From G051132615 sp051132615 (lineage in GTDB: Bacteria; Pseudomonadota; Gammaproteobacteria; Burkholderiales; Neisseriaceae), in the NCBI RefSeq assembly GCF_051132615.1, contig NZ_CP152375.1:1674001-1738000 (forward strand): a DNA stretch of 64,000 bases, read 5' to 3'. Below are positions 32,767-41,538 of this stretch, piece after piece (position 1 is the first letter of the stretch; each line of letters starts with the position of its first letter). The notes under the pieces were generated by a model. It saw nothing but the letters and a program-made list of their open reading frames with translations. It did not search any database and was not told where the DNA came from. The translations under genes and the position numbers were made by a program.

Positions 32767-34062
32767 CTATTTTTTCAAACGAAAATGAGCCGAACAAGCA
32801 TGTGCATGTAATCCTTCACCTGTTGCCAGTAACTGAGCGACTTCGCCCAGAATGTGCGCACCTTCTTCTGAAACCTGAATGAGGCTAGAGCGTTTTTGAA
32901 AATCATAAACGCCCAAAGGAGAGGCGAAACGGGCTGTTCTGCTGGTGGGTAGAACATGGTTTGGGCCTGCACAATAGTCTCCTAATGATTCGCTGGTAAA
33001 GCGTCCCATAAAAATCGCACCAGCGTGTTTGATTTTGGGTGTCCATTTTTCAGGTTCTTCTACCGACAATTCTAAATGTTCTGGAGCAATATAATTGGCA
33101 ATTTCGCACGCTTGTTCTAAATTGTTAGCCAAAATTAAGGCACCACGGTTGCTTAATGATGCTTCAATAATGTCTTTGCGTGGCATGGTAGGCAATAATT
33201 TGGCAATACTTTGTTTGACTTCATTCAGATAATCTTGAGAGGTTGCAATAAGAATAGACTGAGCAATTTCATCATGTTCGGCCTGACTGAATAGGTCCAT
33301 TGCCACCCAATCGGCAGGAGTAGAACCATCAGCAATGACCAAAATTTCACTTGGCCCTGCAACCATATCAATACCAACAACACCAAATACTCGGCGTTTA
33401 GCTGCCGCTACATAGGCGTTTCCTGGCCCTGTGATTTTATCAACTTGGGTAATGGTTTGAGTGCCATAAGCTAACGCTGCAACAGCTTGTGCACCACCAA
33501 TTGTAAATACTTTTGTCACTCCTGAAATATAAGCTGCTGCTAGGACCAGGTCATTGCGTTCCCCTTTTGGGGTAGGCACCACCATAATAATCTCTGTTAC
33601 GCCGGCAACTTGTGCTGGCATGGCATTCATTAACACACTAGAGGGATAGGCTGCTTTACCACCTGGTACATAAATACCCACTTTATCTAAAGGTGTGACT
33701 TGTTGTCCCAATAAAGTGCCTGTTTCATCGGTATAAGTCCAAGAGGTTTGTTTTTGTCTTTCATGGTAAGATTTTACTCGCTCTGCTGCCGTTTTTAGCG
33801 CCTGTTGTAGTTTTGGCTCTAGCCTGTCAAATGCAGCCTTTAACTCTTCTTGAGTAATGGTCAGTTCAGCCATGCTGTTGGCAGTTAAACCATCAAAGCG
33901 AGCTGTATATTCTAATAAAGCCGCATCGCCTTTATCTTTTACGTGTGCACATATTTGGGCAACAGTCTCGTCAATTTTTGGGTCTTGAGCGGTTTCAAAA
34001 GCCAACAGTTCAGTTAGTTGTGTCCAAAACTGCTCATCCTGAGTATTCATTTCCTTCATCAC
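32767..34062 (-). CDS. hisD: Histidinol dehydrogenase HisD
   Basis: Cytosolic Zn- and NAD-dependent enzyme of about 431 residues catalysing the last two oxidations of histidine synthesis. Zinc-site segments SQAEHDE and GPNHVLPTS are visible; the catalytic pair Glu-His is in YIAPEHLEL. NAD-binding GPGNAYVAAAKR and DMVAGPSE are also conserved. AAGGAG lies 8 nt before GTG 34062; ATG 34059 is an alternative start. It begins 2 nt after hisG. Confidence 0.96.
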   Translation of the reverse strand: MMKEMNTQDEQFWTQLTELLAFETAQDPKIDETVAQICAHVKDKGDAALLEYTARFDGLTANSMAELTITQEELKAAFDRLEPKLQQALKTAAERVKSYHERQKQTSWTYTDETGTLLGQQVTPLDKVGIYVPGGKAAYPSSVLMNAMPAQVAGVTEIIMVVPTPKGERNDLVLAAAYISGVTKVFTIGGAQAVAALAYGTQTITQVDKITGPGNAYVAAAKRRVFGVVGIDMVAGPSEILVIADGSTPADWVAMDLFSQAEHDEIAQSILIATSQDYLNEVKQSIAKLLPTMPRKDIIEASLSNRGALILANNLEQACEIANYIAPEHLELSVEEPEKWTPKIKHAGAIFMGRFTSESLGDYCAGPNHVLPTSRTARFASPLGVYDFQKRSSLIQVSEEGAHILGEVAQLLATGEGLHAHACSAHFRLKK

Positions 34063-34064
34063 GA

Positions 34065-34712
34065 TTATGACTCCTTAATGGCTGATGCAAATGCATCAAT
34101 AATGGGTTCAATTTGATTATATTTTAGTTTTAATGCTGCTTTATTGACGATCAAATTGCTGGCGATATCTTGAATGTGTTCTACAGCGACTAAGTTATTG
34201 GCTTTTAATGTGCTGCCTGTGGACACAAGATCCACAATTGCATCAGACAAACCGACAAGGGGTGCCAGTTCCATCGAACCATATAATTTAATGATGTCTA
34301 CATGAACACCTTTGGCAGAAAAGTGTTCTCTAGCAATTTTTGGGTATTTTGTTGCGACACTTAAACGAGCACCCGCATGAGCCGATTGCTCATAGTTAAA
34401 CCCATTTTTTACGGCCACCATCATTTTGCATTTGGCAATGTTTAAATCTAAAGGTTGATATAAGCCATGTCCACCATGTTCAATCAACACATCTTTACCT
34501 GCAATTCCTAAATCCGCAGCACCATATTGCACATAAGTTGGGACATCAGAAGCTCGAACGATGACCAGTTTAATGTGTTCATGATTGGTGCCAATAATTA
34601 ATTTTCGCGAGCTTTCTGGATTTTCATTGGGAATGATGCCCGCAGCAGCCAATAATGGCAAAGTTTCTTCAAAAATACGTCCTTTAGAAAGTGCAATGGT
34701 TAAGTCAGTCAT
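34065..34712 (-). CDS. hisG: ATP phosphoribosyltransferase HisG, short form
   Basis: First enzyme of histidine synthesis, joining ATP and PRPP. At 215 residues it is the short form, lacking the C-terminal regulatory ACT-like domain, and so should need the HisRS-like regulatory subunit HisZ, which is not in this window. Segments LTIALSKGRIFEETLPLL, the AADLGIAGKDVL segment and the PRPP loop AIVDLVSTGSTLKANNL are conserved. hisD follows after 2 nt; the usual hisC and hisB do not. Confidence 0.95.
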   Translation of the reverse strand: MTDLTIALSKGRIFEETLPLLAAAGIIPNENPESSRKLIIGTNHEHIKLVIVRASDVPTYVQYGAADLGIAGKDVLIEHGGHGLYQPLDLNIAKCKMMVAVKNGFNYEQSAHAGARLSVATKYPKIAREHFSAKGVHVDIIKLYGSMELAPLVGLSDAIVDLVSTGSTLKANNLVAVEHIQDIASNLIVNKAALKLKYNQIEPIIDAFASAIKES

Positions 34713-34755
34713 ATTATATTGTATTCTTAATTTAAGATAATGGAATGAGAGGTCA

Positions 34756-35352
34756 TTATTGACCTGATTTTAACAAGGTTTCTATGTCTTGGGCTAATTG
34801 TTTAAAAGGAACCGCATGAGGCTCATACACCCGCACGAGACCTTTTCGATCAATTAAGTAAGAGCCTGCGCTGTGATCAACCGAATAATTACCTTCTTCA
34901 GTGTAGTGTTTTTGCGCCATAATTTTATAGGCTTTTAAAATGGGTGAAAGTTGCGTTTCATTTTGTGCACTCAAACCAATAAAGTGTTCATTGAATATAG
35001 GGGTATAGTCGGACAGCACTTTAGGGGTATCGCGCTCAGGGTCAACAGAAATAAATAAAAGTTGGACTTCCTGACTTTTATCCCCTAATGATTCAATAGC
35101 ACGTGAATAATCCAATAGATTTGTTGGGCAAATATCTGGGCAATGGGCATAACCGAAGACCAAAACAACAACTTTACCCTGAAAATCAGACAGTTTCACG
35201 GTTTGCCCTGTGTGTGCAGGTAATTCAAATGGTCCACCTATGTGTTCCTCTGAAACATCGGAACCCAAAAAATGAAGCTTATCGGATTCTGAAGTTTGAG
35301 GTGAACAGGCACTGATAACAATAAGCAAAACCAAGATGATTAAATGCTTCAT
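34756..35352 (-). CDS. SCO1/SenC copper-binding lipoprotein
   Basis: Predicted lipoprotein of 198 residues with a lipobox around Cys16 (VISAC). The thioredoxin-fold SCO domain has the copper ligands Cys71 and Cys75 in HCPDICPTN and His160 in VDHSAG. SCO proteins deliver copper to the CuA centre of cytochrome c oxidase or act in thiol redox control at the outer face of the inner membrane. It is 43 nt upstream of hisG on the same strand; no oxidase genes are close by. Confidence 0.92.
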   Translation of the reverse strand: MKHLIILVLLIVISACSPQTSESDKLHFLGSDVSEEHIGGPFELPAHTGQTVKLSDFQGKVVVLVFGYAHCPDICPTNLLDYSRAIESLGDKSQEVQLLFISVDPERDTPKVLSDYTPIFNEHFIGLSAQNETQLSPILKAYKIMAQKHYTEEGNYSVDHSAGSYLIDRKGLVRVYEPHAVPFKQLAQDIETLLKSGQ

Positions 35353-35614
35353 ATTATTCCAAAAGAGAAAAAGATTTTTTCATTATAGACTTAGAATACC
35401 TTTGTTTAAAAGAGTATCTTTTTGTTTAGAATAAATGAGCATAATCATAGAACAAAGAGTACAGTATCCTGATACTTGTTTTTATCTAAATTGTCGCAAT
35501 TTTAATAAAACAAGTGGATTGTTTTTATTGTGGTCAAAACATTTTTTGATCACAGTTAATCAATGAAACATTTAACGTTTTAATCAAAACCAAAATAATG
35601 AAGAGGAGTACCCG

Positions 35615-36244
35615 ATGTTGACTTTATATACCTTGCCAGGAGCATGTTCCTTGGCTGATCATATTGCTTTAGCTTGGTCTGGCTTGCCTTATCAAGTAAA
35701 TGTAGTCAATCGTGATGTGATTAAATCACCTGAGTATTTAGCTAAAAACCCGAATGGACAAGTGCCTTTGTTGGAAAAAGACAACTGGCGTGTTGCACAA
35801 AACCTTGCTATTTTGGATTATATTGCTGGGGCTGCTACAGGCGCTAATATTGGTCCGGTCGATACACCAGAAAGTAGAGCAGAGTTTTTAAGCTGGCTTT
35901 CATTTGTTTCAGCAGATTATCATAAAGCTTTTTCTCCTATATTTGGTGCTGCCCGATTTGGCTTAGACAAAGCCGCCGAAGAAGCTTTACAAAAAGGAGC
36001 CATTGAATTATTGCGTACCCATTATTTGGCTAAGTTAGATCAACATTTTGCGCAAAATCAATTTGCTTTTGCTGGTAGAAAAACTGTTGTGGATGCCTAT
36101 TTGTGGGTGGTTACCTCATGGGCATATAATTTTGTGCCAACGTTAGCAACAGATTACCCTAATTTAAATGCGTACTTTGAGCGCTTTAAAGCAGATGAAG
36201 GTGTGCAAAAAGCATTGGCAGAACAAAAAACATCATCAAAATAA
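35615..36244 (+). CDS. Glutathione S-transferase, beta-like
   Basis: Cytosolic GST of 209 residues. The N-terminal thioredoxin-like domain shows LYTLPGACSLADHI, with Cys11 at the position of the beta-class cysteine, and NPNGQVPLL with the cis-Pro. The usual ExSxAI glutathione-binding segment is changed to QNLAILDYIA. The helical C-terminal domain includes GRKTVVDAYLWVV, resembling the conserved N-capping and hydrophobic-staple region. GAGGAGTA lies 5-9 nt before the start. It is monocistronic with a strong terminator. Substrate unknown. Confidence 0.9.
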   Translation: MLTLYTLPGACSLADHIALAWSGLPYQVNVVNRDVIKSPEYLAKNPNGQVPLLEKDNWRVAQNLAILDYIAGAATGANIGPVDTPESRAEFLSWLSFVSADYHKAFSPIFGAARFGLDKAAEEALQKGAIELLRTHYLAKLDQHFAQNQFAFAGRKTVVDAYLWVVTSWAYNFVPTLATDYPNLNAYFERFKADEGVQKALAEQKTSSK

Positions 36245-36252
36245 TCTGATTA

Positions 36253-36283
36253 AAAAGACCAGCTAAATGCTGGTCTTTTCTTT
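36253..36283. terminator. Terminator between GST and BON lipoprotein genes
   Basis: AAAAGACCAGC and GCTGGTCTTTT arms around TAAAT, with T-rich flanks on both strands. It serves the GST gene and probably the convergent BON gene, whose stop is at 36300. Confidence 0.88.
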
Positions 36284-36299
36284 AATGCAGTTGTTCAGT

Positions 36300-36899
36300 T
36301 TATTCAGTAAATGTTTCAAAAAGTGTCACGACTTTTTGTACGCCAGATGTTTGGCTGATGGCAGCGGTTGCCGCAGCTTGTTCTTCAGGTGTCAAAATAC
36401 CCATAACGTAAGTAACCCCATTATAAGTGACCACTTTAACGTGATTAGGTGAAACGCCTTTTGCGCCTAAAATAGTGGTTCTGACTTTTGATGTAATCCA
36501 ACTGTCTCGACTCATATTACCAAAGCTTCTACCATCAGGTGAAATGGTGATTTGATTGTATACTCTACGTACATTAGGTTGCGCCCGAACAATGCGTTCA
36601 GCAATTTGTTGTTCTTCTTCATTTTGAACCATGCCCAATAACAAAGAAGCACGATTATAGGTGACAACAGTAACACTTGCTTTGGGTGCGTCAGAAGTGC
36701 GGGTTTCATTAATTTTATTATTAATTTGGCCTGCTACTTTCAGATCAATTGCATTGTCATCTGTTTGTGCACCAGTGCTGCGTCTATCAAACCCAACTTT
36801 TGCACCACCAACTGCACCACCAATTAATAATGCGGGGCATCCAGACAAACCAATGGATAAAGCGCATACCAATACAATGAGTTTTGTTTTCTTCAACAT
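36300..36899 (-). CDS. BON-domain outer-membrane lipoprotein (DolP-like)
   Basis: Predicted lipoprotein of 199 residues with lipobox LSGC (Cys20) and a Gly-rich linker. Two BON domains follow at about 48-115 and 125-195, containing ASVTVVTYNRASLLLGMVQNEEE (first part) and VKVVTYNGVTYVMGILTPEE. This matches YraP/DolP, which binds anionic phospholipids at division sites and supports outer-membrane integrity. It lies 4 nt after the SIS gene, in the conserved yraN-SIS-BON cluster. Confidence 0.92.
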   Translation of the reverse strand: MLKKTKLIVLVCALSIGLSGCPALLIGGAVGGAKVGFDRRSTGAQTDDNAIDLKVAGQINNKINETRTSDAPKASVTVVTYNRASLLLGMVQNEEEQQIAERIVRAQPNVRRVYNQITISPDGRSFGNMSRDSWITSKVRTTILGAKGVSPNHVKVVTYNGVTYVMGILTPEEQAAATAAISQTSGVQKVVTLFETFTE

Positions 36900-36903
36900 A
36901 GGC

Positions 36904-37494
36904 TTATTCGCCTCCTAATAAAATAAAATCAATGGCATCACATAATGCATGGATCGCAGTAATATGGACTTCTTGAATACGAGCCGTACGATGATAGGGC
37001 ACATTTAATAAAATGTCTTGATTGGTCAAAGCTGCTGCTATTTGTCCGCCATCTTTACCTGTTAGAGCAATGACTTTCATCCCCTTTTCGTGCGCAGCGT
37101 GTACGGCTTCTAACACATTAGCCGAGTTGCCAGAAGTCGATATCGCCACTAATACATCATTTGCTTGGCCTAAAGCCCGAACCTGTTTTGAGAAAATCAA
37201 TTCAAAATCATAATCGTTGCCAATAGCCGTTAAAGCAGAAGTGTCCGTTGTTAAAGCAATTGAAGCCAGACCCGGGCGCTCTTTTTCAAAGCGACCAACC
37301 AATTCAGCCGAAAAATGCTGAGCATCGGCAGCCGAACCACCATTACCACAAGCCAAAACTTTACCTTCGCTCATAAATGAAGCCACCAGACATTCTGCTG
37401 CTAAGGCAATGTTGGTGGGTAAAATTTCTTCACATTGTTTTTTTACTTCAATACTTTCAGTAAAATGTGTGCCAATTCGTGCGATTAAATCCAT
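36904..37494 (-). CDS. SIS-domain phosphosugar isomerase (GmhA/DiaA family)
   Basis: Cytosolic protein of 196 residues. Family segments are ACGNGGSAADAQHFSAELVG, TTDTSALTAIGNDYDF, ISTSGNSANVLEAV and the C-terminal QEVHITAIHALCDAID. Catalytic-type Glu and His residues of sedoheptulose-7-phosphate isomerase seem present, which favours GmhA (LPS heptose synthesis). The neighbourhood (yraN upstream, BON lipoprotein downstream) is instead that of DiaA, the DnaA-initiator factor. Sequence alone does not decide between the two. Confidence 0.88.
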   Translation of the reverse strand: MDLIARIGTHFTESIEVKKQCEEILPTNIALAAECLVASFMSEGKVLACGNGGSAADAQHFSAELVGRFEKERPGLASIALTTDTSALTAIGNDYDFELIFSKQVRALGQANDVLVAISTSGNSANVLEAVHAAHEKGMKVIALTGKDGGQIAAALTNQDILLNVPYHRTARIQEVHITAIHALCDAIDFILLGGE

Positions 37495-37498
37495 ATTA

Positions 37499-37843
37499 TT
37501 AGCCTAAAATATTTTGTAGCCAGACAGGTTCATTTTGCCCTTGAAGTAACCATGCATCAACACGGCAAGGTGCCTGAATGCGTTTTGTTTGTAAATAAAG
37601 CTCAATCGTTTTCGTAAGTTTAGCGCATTTTGCATCAGAAATGCTGTACATTGACCCACCAAATTGATTATTTTTACGATATTTTACTTCAACAAAGACA
37701 TAAATGTCCCCTTGACGCATCACCAAATCAATTTCACCAAAGGCACAATGCCAGTTTCGTTCAATTAATTGTAAGCCTTTTTTCTTTAAATAGGCCAAAG
37801 CAGCATCTTCTGTTTGCTGACCTGTTGGATGGTTTAGTTTCAT
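37499..37843 (-). CDS. yraN: YraN family (UPF0102) endonuclease-like protein
   Basis: Cytosolic protein of 114 residues with a restriction-endonuclease-like fold. Conserved residues are visible in GQQTEDAALAYLKKKG, RNWHCAFGEIDLVMRQG and FVEVKYRKN (the D-ExK pattern). The biological role is not established. It is the first gene of yraN-SIS-BON and divergent from rsmI, with 66 nt between start codons. Confidence 0.93.
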   Translation of the reverse strand: MKLNHPTGQQTEDAALAYLKKKGLQLIERNWHCAFGEIDLVMRQGDIYVFVEVKYRKNNQFGGSMYSISDAKCAKLTKTIELYLQTKRIQAPCRVDAWLLQGQNEPVWLQNILG

Positions 37844-37909
37844 ATTTCTCGTGAATAATGGCGCAAAATGGTATAGTGTCCAGTCAATAATATTACATCA
37901 GGTTTAAAC

Positions 37910-38797
37910 GTGCAAAAATATATCGATCAGGCCAAACAGAGTTTGCTTACCCAAACTTTATATGTGCTGGCCACCCCAATTGGCAATTTATCTGATATTA
38001 CCTTACGTGCTTTGGCTGTGTTGGAAAAAGCTGATTTGATTTGTGCAGAGGACACGAGAGTCAGTGCGCAGTTACTGAGCGCTTATGGTTTAAAAGGGAA
38101 ACTGATCAGTGTGCGTGAACACAATGAAGCACAAATGGTGCAACAAGTGATCCAAGCATTACAAGAGAACAAAATAGTGGTGCAGTTATCCGATGCGGGC
38201 ACTCCTGCCATTTGTGACCCAGGTGCGCGTTTGGTTAAAGGCGTACGAGATGCAGGTTTTAGCGTTTCTCCCATTGTTGGTGCCAGTGCCTTGGTTGGTG
38301 CTTTAAGTGTGGCGGGCATGAATGATGCCCAATTTTTCTTTGCGGGTTTTTTGCCCCCAAAAAGCAAAGAGCGGCAAACTGTATTGCAAAGCTGGTTAAA
38401 AGCCTCTTATACCGTTGTTGCTTTTGAAACGCCTCATCGTATTGAAGCGACTTTAGAAGATATGGTCACTGTTTTTGGTACAAGACGAGTGGTGCTTGCG
38501 CGAGAGTTAACCAAAACATTTGAAACCATTTTAGATGGTGATGTAGCCCAATTACTTGAACAGGTTAAAAATGACCGTAATCAGAGTAGAGGGGAATTTG
38601 TCTTATTAATAGAAGGCGTTAAGGCAGAAAAACAAACTGACTTAACGATAGAAGCACAAAATATGGCCATGGTTTTGGCAAAACATTTGCCAACAAAACA
38701 AGCGGCTGAACTGACCAGTGAATTATCAGGTGTGAATAAAAAAATAGCGTATGACTTTATTGTACAATCAAAAAATAGCGAAAGAGGTGTGGAATGA
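37910..38797 (+). CDS. rsmI: 16S rRNA 2'-O-ribose C1402 methyltransferase RsmI
   Basis: SAM-dependent enzyme of 295 residues of the tetrapyrrole-methylase fold that modifies C1402 in the ribosomal P site. LYVLATPIGNLSDITLRAL at the N-terminus, CAEDTRVSAQLL, SDAGTPAICDPG and the family's VAFETPHRI are all present. The start is GTG 37910 with AGGT upstream. The stop overlaps the next gene by 4 nt. Confidence 0.96.
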   Translation: MQKYIDQAKQSLLTQTLYVLATPIGNLSDITLRALAVLEKADLICAEDTRVSAQLLSAYGLKGKLISVREHNEAQMVQQVIQALQENKIVVQLSDAGTPAICDPGARLVKGVRDAGFSVSPIVGASALVGALSVAGMNDAQFFFAGFLPPKSKERQTVLQSWLKASYTVVAFETPHRIEATLEDMVTVFGTRRVVLARELTKTFETILDGDVAQLLEQVKNDRNQSRGEFVLLIEGVKAEKQTDLTIEAQNMAMVLAKHLPTKQAAELTSELSGVNKKIAYDFIVQSKNSERGVE

Positions 38798-39342
38798 AAG
38801 CATTGTTATCAATTGATTATACTTATGATTTTGTGGCAACAGATGGTAAGTTAACCACCGCAAAGCCTGGACAAGCTATAGAGCAAAGCCTTACCTTACT
38901 GACAGAACAATTTATTCAAGCAGGTGATTTTGTTGTGTTTGCCATAGATGCGCATCATCAACATGATGTTTATCATCCAGAAAATAAATTGTTTCCCGCT
39001 CATAATCTTATTGGCACATCGGGTCGTTCATTATATGGTCAATTAGCCAATATATATGAACAACATCAAAATAAAGAAACCGTTTATTGGTTAGATAAAC
39101 GCCATTATTCAGCCTTTAGTGGCACAGATTTAGATATTCGTCTAAGAGAACGCCAGATTACAGAAATTCATTTAACAGGTGTGTGTACCGACATTTGTGT
39201 GTTACACACAGCCGTGGATGCTTATAACCTTGGCTATCAAATAGTCGTACATAAAAATGCGGTTGCCAGTTTTGACCCTGTTGGACATGAATGGGCATTG
39301 AATCATTTTAAAAATACCCTAGGGGCAACCGTCATTGACTAA
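38794..39342 (+). CDS. pncA: Nicotinamidase-like cysteine hydrolase
   Basis: Isochorismatase-fold hydrolase of 182 residues. The catalytic triad of nicotinamidases is in place: Asp8 (LLSIDYTYDF), Lys102 (LDKRHYSAF) and Cys135 (GVCTDICVLHTA). Metal-binding residues are suggested by Asp52, His54 and His56 of IDAHHQHD. It may turn nicotinamide into nicotinate for NAD salvage, though related amidohydrolases cannot be ruled out. It overlaps rsmI by 4 nt. The next gene is convergent, 5 nt away. Confidence 0.85.
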   Translation: MKALLSIDYTYDFVATDGKLTTAKPGQAIEQSLTLLTEQFIQAGDFVVFAIDAHHQHDVYHPENKLFPAHNLIGTSGRSLYGQLANIYEQHQNKETVYWLDKRHYSAFSGTDLDIRLRERQITEIHLTGVCTDICVLHTAVDAYNLGYQIVVHKNAVASFDPVGHEWALNHFKNTLGATVID

Positions 39343-39347
39343 AATAG

Positions 39348-39977
39348 TTAAGGGACAATTTCAATTGGGGTATTGTTTTTAATTAAAATCCATAATTCGT
39401 CCATCACCGCATTACTTACCGCAATGCAGCCAAAAGTCCAATCTCGATTGGGCATATAACGGTATAAAGGTTCTCCTTCTTTGCCTTGTTTGGTGTTAAT
39501 AGTGCCGTGAATCATAATGTCTCCACCTGCGCTCACACCTCTGTCTTGCGCCTGTTTAGTGTCTGCCTGATTGGGGTAGGAAACATGCAAAGATTTATAA
39601 TAAGAACTGTTTGGGTTACGCCAGTCGATTATGTAGTTGCCTTCTGGTGTTTTGCCATCACCTTCTTCTTTTTTATGGCCTTCTGGTGCAAAACCTAAGC
39701 GAATTGCATAGCGTCGTACAATTTGATCTTTGGCTAAAAGCTCCATATAACGCTGAGCTTTATAAACCTTTATTTTGGTAATCCTTGGCAATTGGTCAAC
39801 AGGCGTTTGCCCCCAGTCATTGTTTAGAACGTCTACTTGTTGTGGCTCAGACGCATCAACAGGTGTGCTTGTTTGTTCGATGGGTAAAACATCTGGTACA
39901 GGTTGATACTGGTAGAAAAAATAACCAGATGCAGCCACAATCAGTAGAGTCAATAAACCTAAAATCAGTTTTTTCAT
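39348..39977 (-). CDS. L,D-transpeptidase-family (YkuD/YafK-like) protein
   Basis: Protein of 209 residues with an N-terminal membrane anchor or signal (about 4-22), a 40-residue linker and a YkuD catalytic domain. The active-site region has His157 in MIHG and Cys184 in WTFGCIAVSN. The usual SHGC is thus TFGC, as in the COG3034 (YafK) branch. It probably acts in the periplasm on peptidoglycan cross-links or Lpp-type attachments. It stands alone, convergent with pncA and divergent from pgk. Confidence 0.87.
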   Translation of the reverse strand: MKKLILGLLTLLIVAASGYFFYQYQPVPDVLPIEQTSTPVDASEPQQVDVLNNDWGQTPVDQLPRITKIKVYKAQRYMELLAKDQIVRRYAIRLGFAPEGHKKEEGDGKTPEGNYIIDWRNPNSSYYKSLHVSYPNQADTKQAQDRGVSAGGDIMIHGTINTKQGKEGEPLYRYMPNRDWTFGCIAVSNAVMDELWILIKNNTPIEIVP

Positions 39978-40068
39978 GGATTAAATCTTTGCGTAAACAG
40001 TCAACTCATACGATAATATAAGAATTTTATTTATTTTCCCAACCTTTATTTTTAAGGTGCACTAAATT

Positions 40069-41244
40069 ATGCCTTTTTTAAAACTTAAAGAACAAAACAT
40101 CACGGGTAAAAGAGTCCTTATTCGTGTTGATATGAATATACCATTAAAAGATGGTGCCATAACAGATGACACAAGAATTGTTGCTTCATTGCCCTCCATT
40201 GAATATTGCTTGGCTCAAGGGGCAGCGGTGATTGTGATGAGTCATTTGGGGCGACCCACAGAAGGCGAACCTACAGCAGAAGACACTTTGCTGCCTGTGA
40301 GTAAATGCTTAAGTGCTTTATTGAACAAACCTGTTCCTTTGTGTCAAGATTGGCAAAATGGTGTGTCCGTTGAACCTGGACAAATCGTGATGTTGGAAAA
40401 CGTACGCTTTAATGTAGGGGAAAAGAAAAACAGCGAAGCATTAGGAAAAGCCTATGCTTCACTTTGTGATGTATTTGTGAATGATGCTTTTGGTACCGCA
40501 CATCGCGCTGAAGCGTCTATTTATGCCGTTGCACAGTTTGCCCCTGTTGCATGTGCAGGTTTATTATTAACTGCCGAGTTAGAAGCGCTCAGCATTGCTT
40601 TAGAAGAACCAAAAAGACCATTGGTGGCCATTGTAGCAGGCAGTAAAGTATCAACAAAGTTAACCATTTTAAAAAGCTTGGCAGATAAAGTCGATCAGCT
40701 TATTGTGGGGGGAGGCATTGCCAATACCTTTTTGTTGGCAAAAGGGCATGATGTTGGTAACTCCCTAGCTGAAACAAACTTACTGAATGAAGCCAATGAA
40801 GTGATGAACCAAATGAGTAAGCATGGCGGTTGTGTACCTTTGCCAACAGATGTGGTGACAGCAAAAGCCTTTGCCGAAGATGCCAAAGCAACGCTTAAAC
40901 CCATTGATGAGGTTCAAGCGGACGATATGATTTTGGATATTGGCCCAAATTCAGCACAGGAGTTAGTAGACATCATTCAAAAAGCAGGTACAGTGGTGTG
41001 GAATGGCCCTGTTGGCGTGTTTGAGTTTCCTCAATTTGCAGAAGGTACCCATACTTTGGCTCAGGCCATTGCAGAGAGCTCAGCCTTTTCTATTGCTGGA
41101 GGGGGAGACACCTTAGCAGCTATTGCTAGCTTCGGTGTAACCGATAAAATTGATTATATCAGTACAGGTGGTGGGGCATTTTTAGAGTTTTTAGAAGGCA
41201 AGGAATTGCCTGCGGTGAAAATTTTAAAAGAACGAGCAAATTGA
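40069..41244 (+). CDS. pgk: Phosphoglycerate kinase
   Basis: Glycolytic/gluconeogenic enzyme of 391 residues transferring phosphate between 1,3-bisphosphoglycerate and ADP. Conserved segments: RVLIRVDMNIPL, MSHLGRPT, MLENVRFNVGEKKN, NDAFGTAHRAEAS, KVSTKLTIL and the Gly-rich nucleotide loop IAGGGDTLAAI. AAGGTG precedes the start by 9-10 nt. Unlike many bacteria it has no gap or fba gene next to it. A strong terminator follows. Confidence 0.98.
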   Translation: MPFLKLKEQNITGKRVLIRVDMNIPLKDGAITDDTRIVASLPSIEYCLAQGAAVIVMSHLGRPTEGEPTAEDTLLPVSKCLSALLNKPVPLCQDWQNGVSVEPGQIVMLENVRFNVGEKKNSEALGKAYASLCDVFVNDAFGTAHRAEASIYAVAQFAPVACAGLLLTAELEALSIALEEPKRPLVAIVAGSKVSTKLTILKSLADKVDQLIVGGGIANTFLLAKGHDVGNSLAETNLLNEANEVMNQMSKHGGCVPLPTDVVTAKAFAEDAKATLKPIDEVQADDMILDIGPNSAQELVDIIQKAGTVVWNGPVGVFEFPQFAEGTHTLAQAIAESSAFSIAGGGDTLAAIASFGVTDKIDYISTGGGAFLEFLEGKELPAVKILKERAN

Positions 41245-41258
41245 TCAGAACGGCTTGA

Positions 41259-41293
41259 TGTAAAAAGCAATCTAATCAGATTGCTTTTTACAT
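41259..41293 (+). terminator. Intrinsic terminator after pgk
   Basis: TGTAAAAAGCAATCT and AGATTGCTTTTTACA, perfect arms around AATC. Confidence 0.9.
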
Positions 41294-41503
41294 TTTAACC
41301 TAATGAAAAATTATTGTTTTGAAATAGGGTAAAGTACAGTATCAATGGTTTTATAAAAGTAGCTAAGACAGGAGTTTGGTGGGTTTATGCTCTTATTGAA
41401 CCATAAAATTTATATATTGAGTGTAAGATAAAATCACAGTAGGAGATGGTTTAAGCCTTTTGGTTATTTAAAAATCGTTTTCTTTTTTTTGGTTTCAGGA
41501 CAA

Positions 41504-41520
41504 GTTAAGGTATCCTTAAC
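41504..41520 (+). promoter_or_regulatory. Palindrome in metH leader
   Basis: GTTAAGG-TAT-CCTTAAC, perfect 7-bp arms, 18 nt before ATG 41539, followed by a pyrimidine-rich tract. It could be an operator, a translation-blocking hairpin, or a weak attenuator. No cobalamin-riboswitch boxes were seen in the 245-nt leader. Confidence 0.4.
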
Positions 41521-41538
41521 CCTTTATCCTTCTTTTTA

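Noticed and set aside
41294..41538. Cobalamin riboswitch upstream of metH
   Set aside because: No GCCACTG-like B12 box or the long multi-arm fold could be found in the leader.
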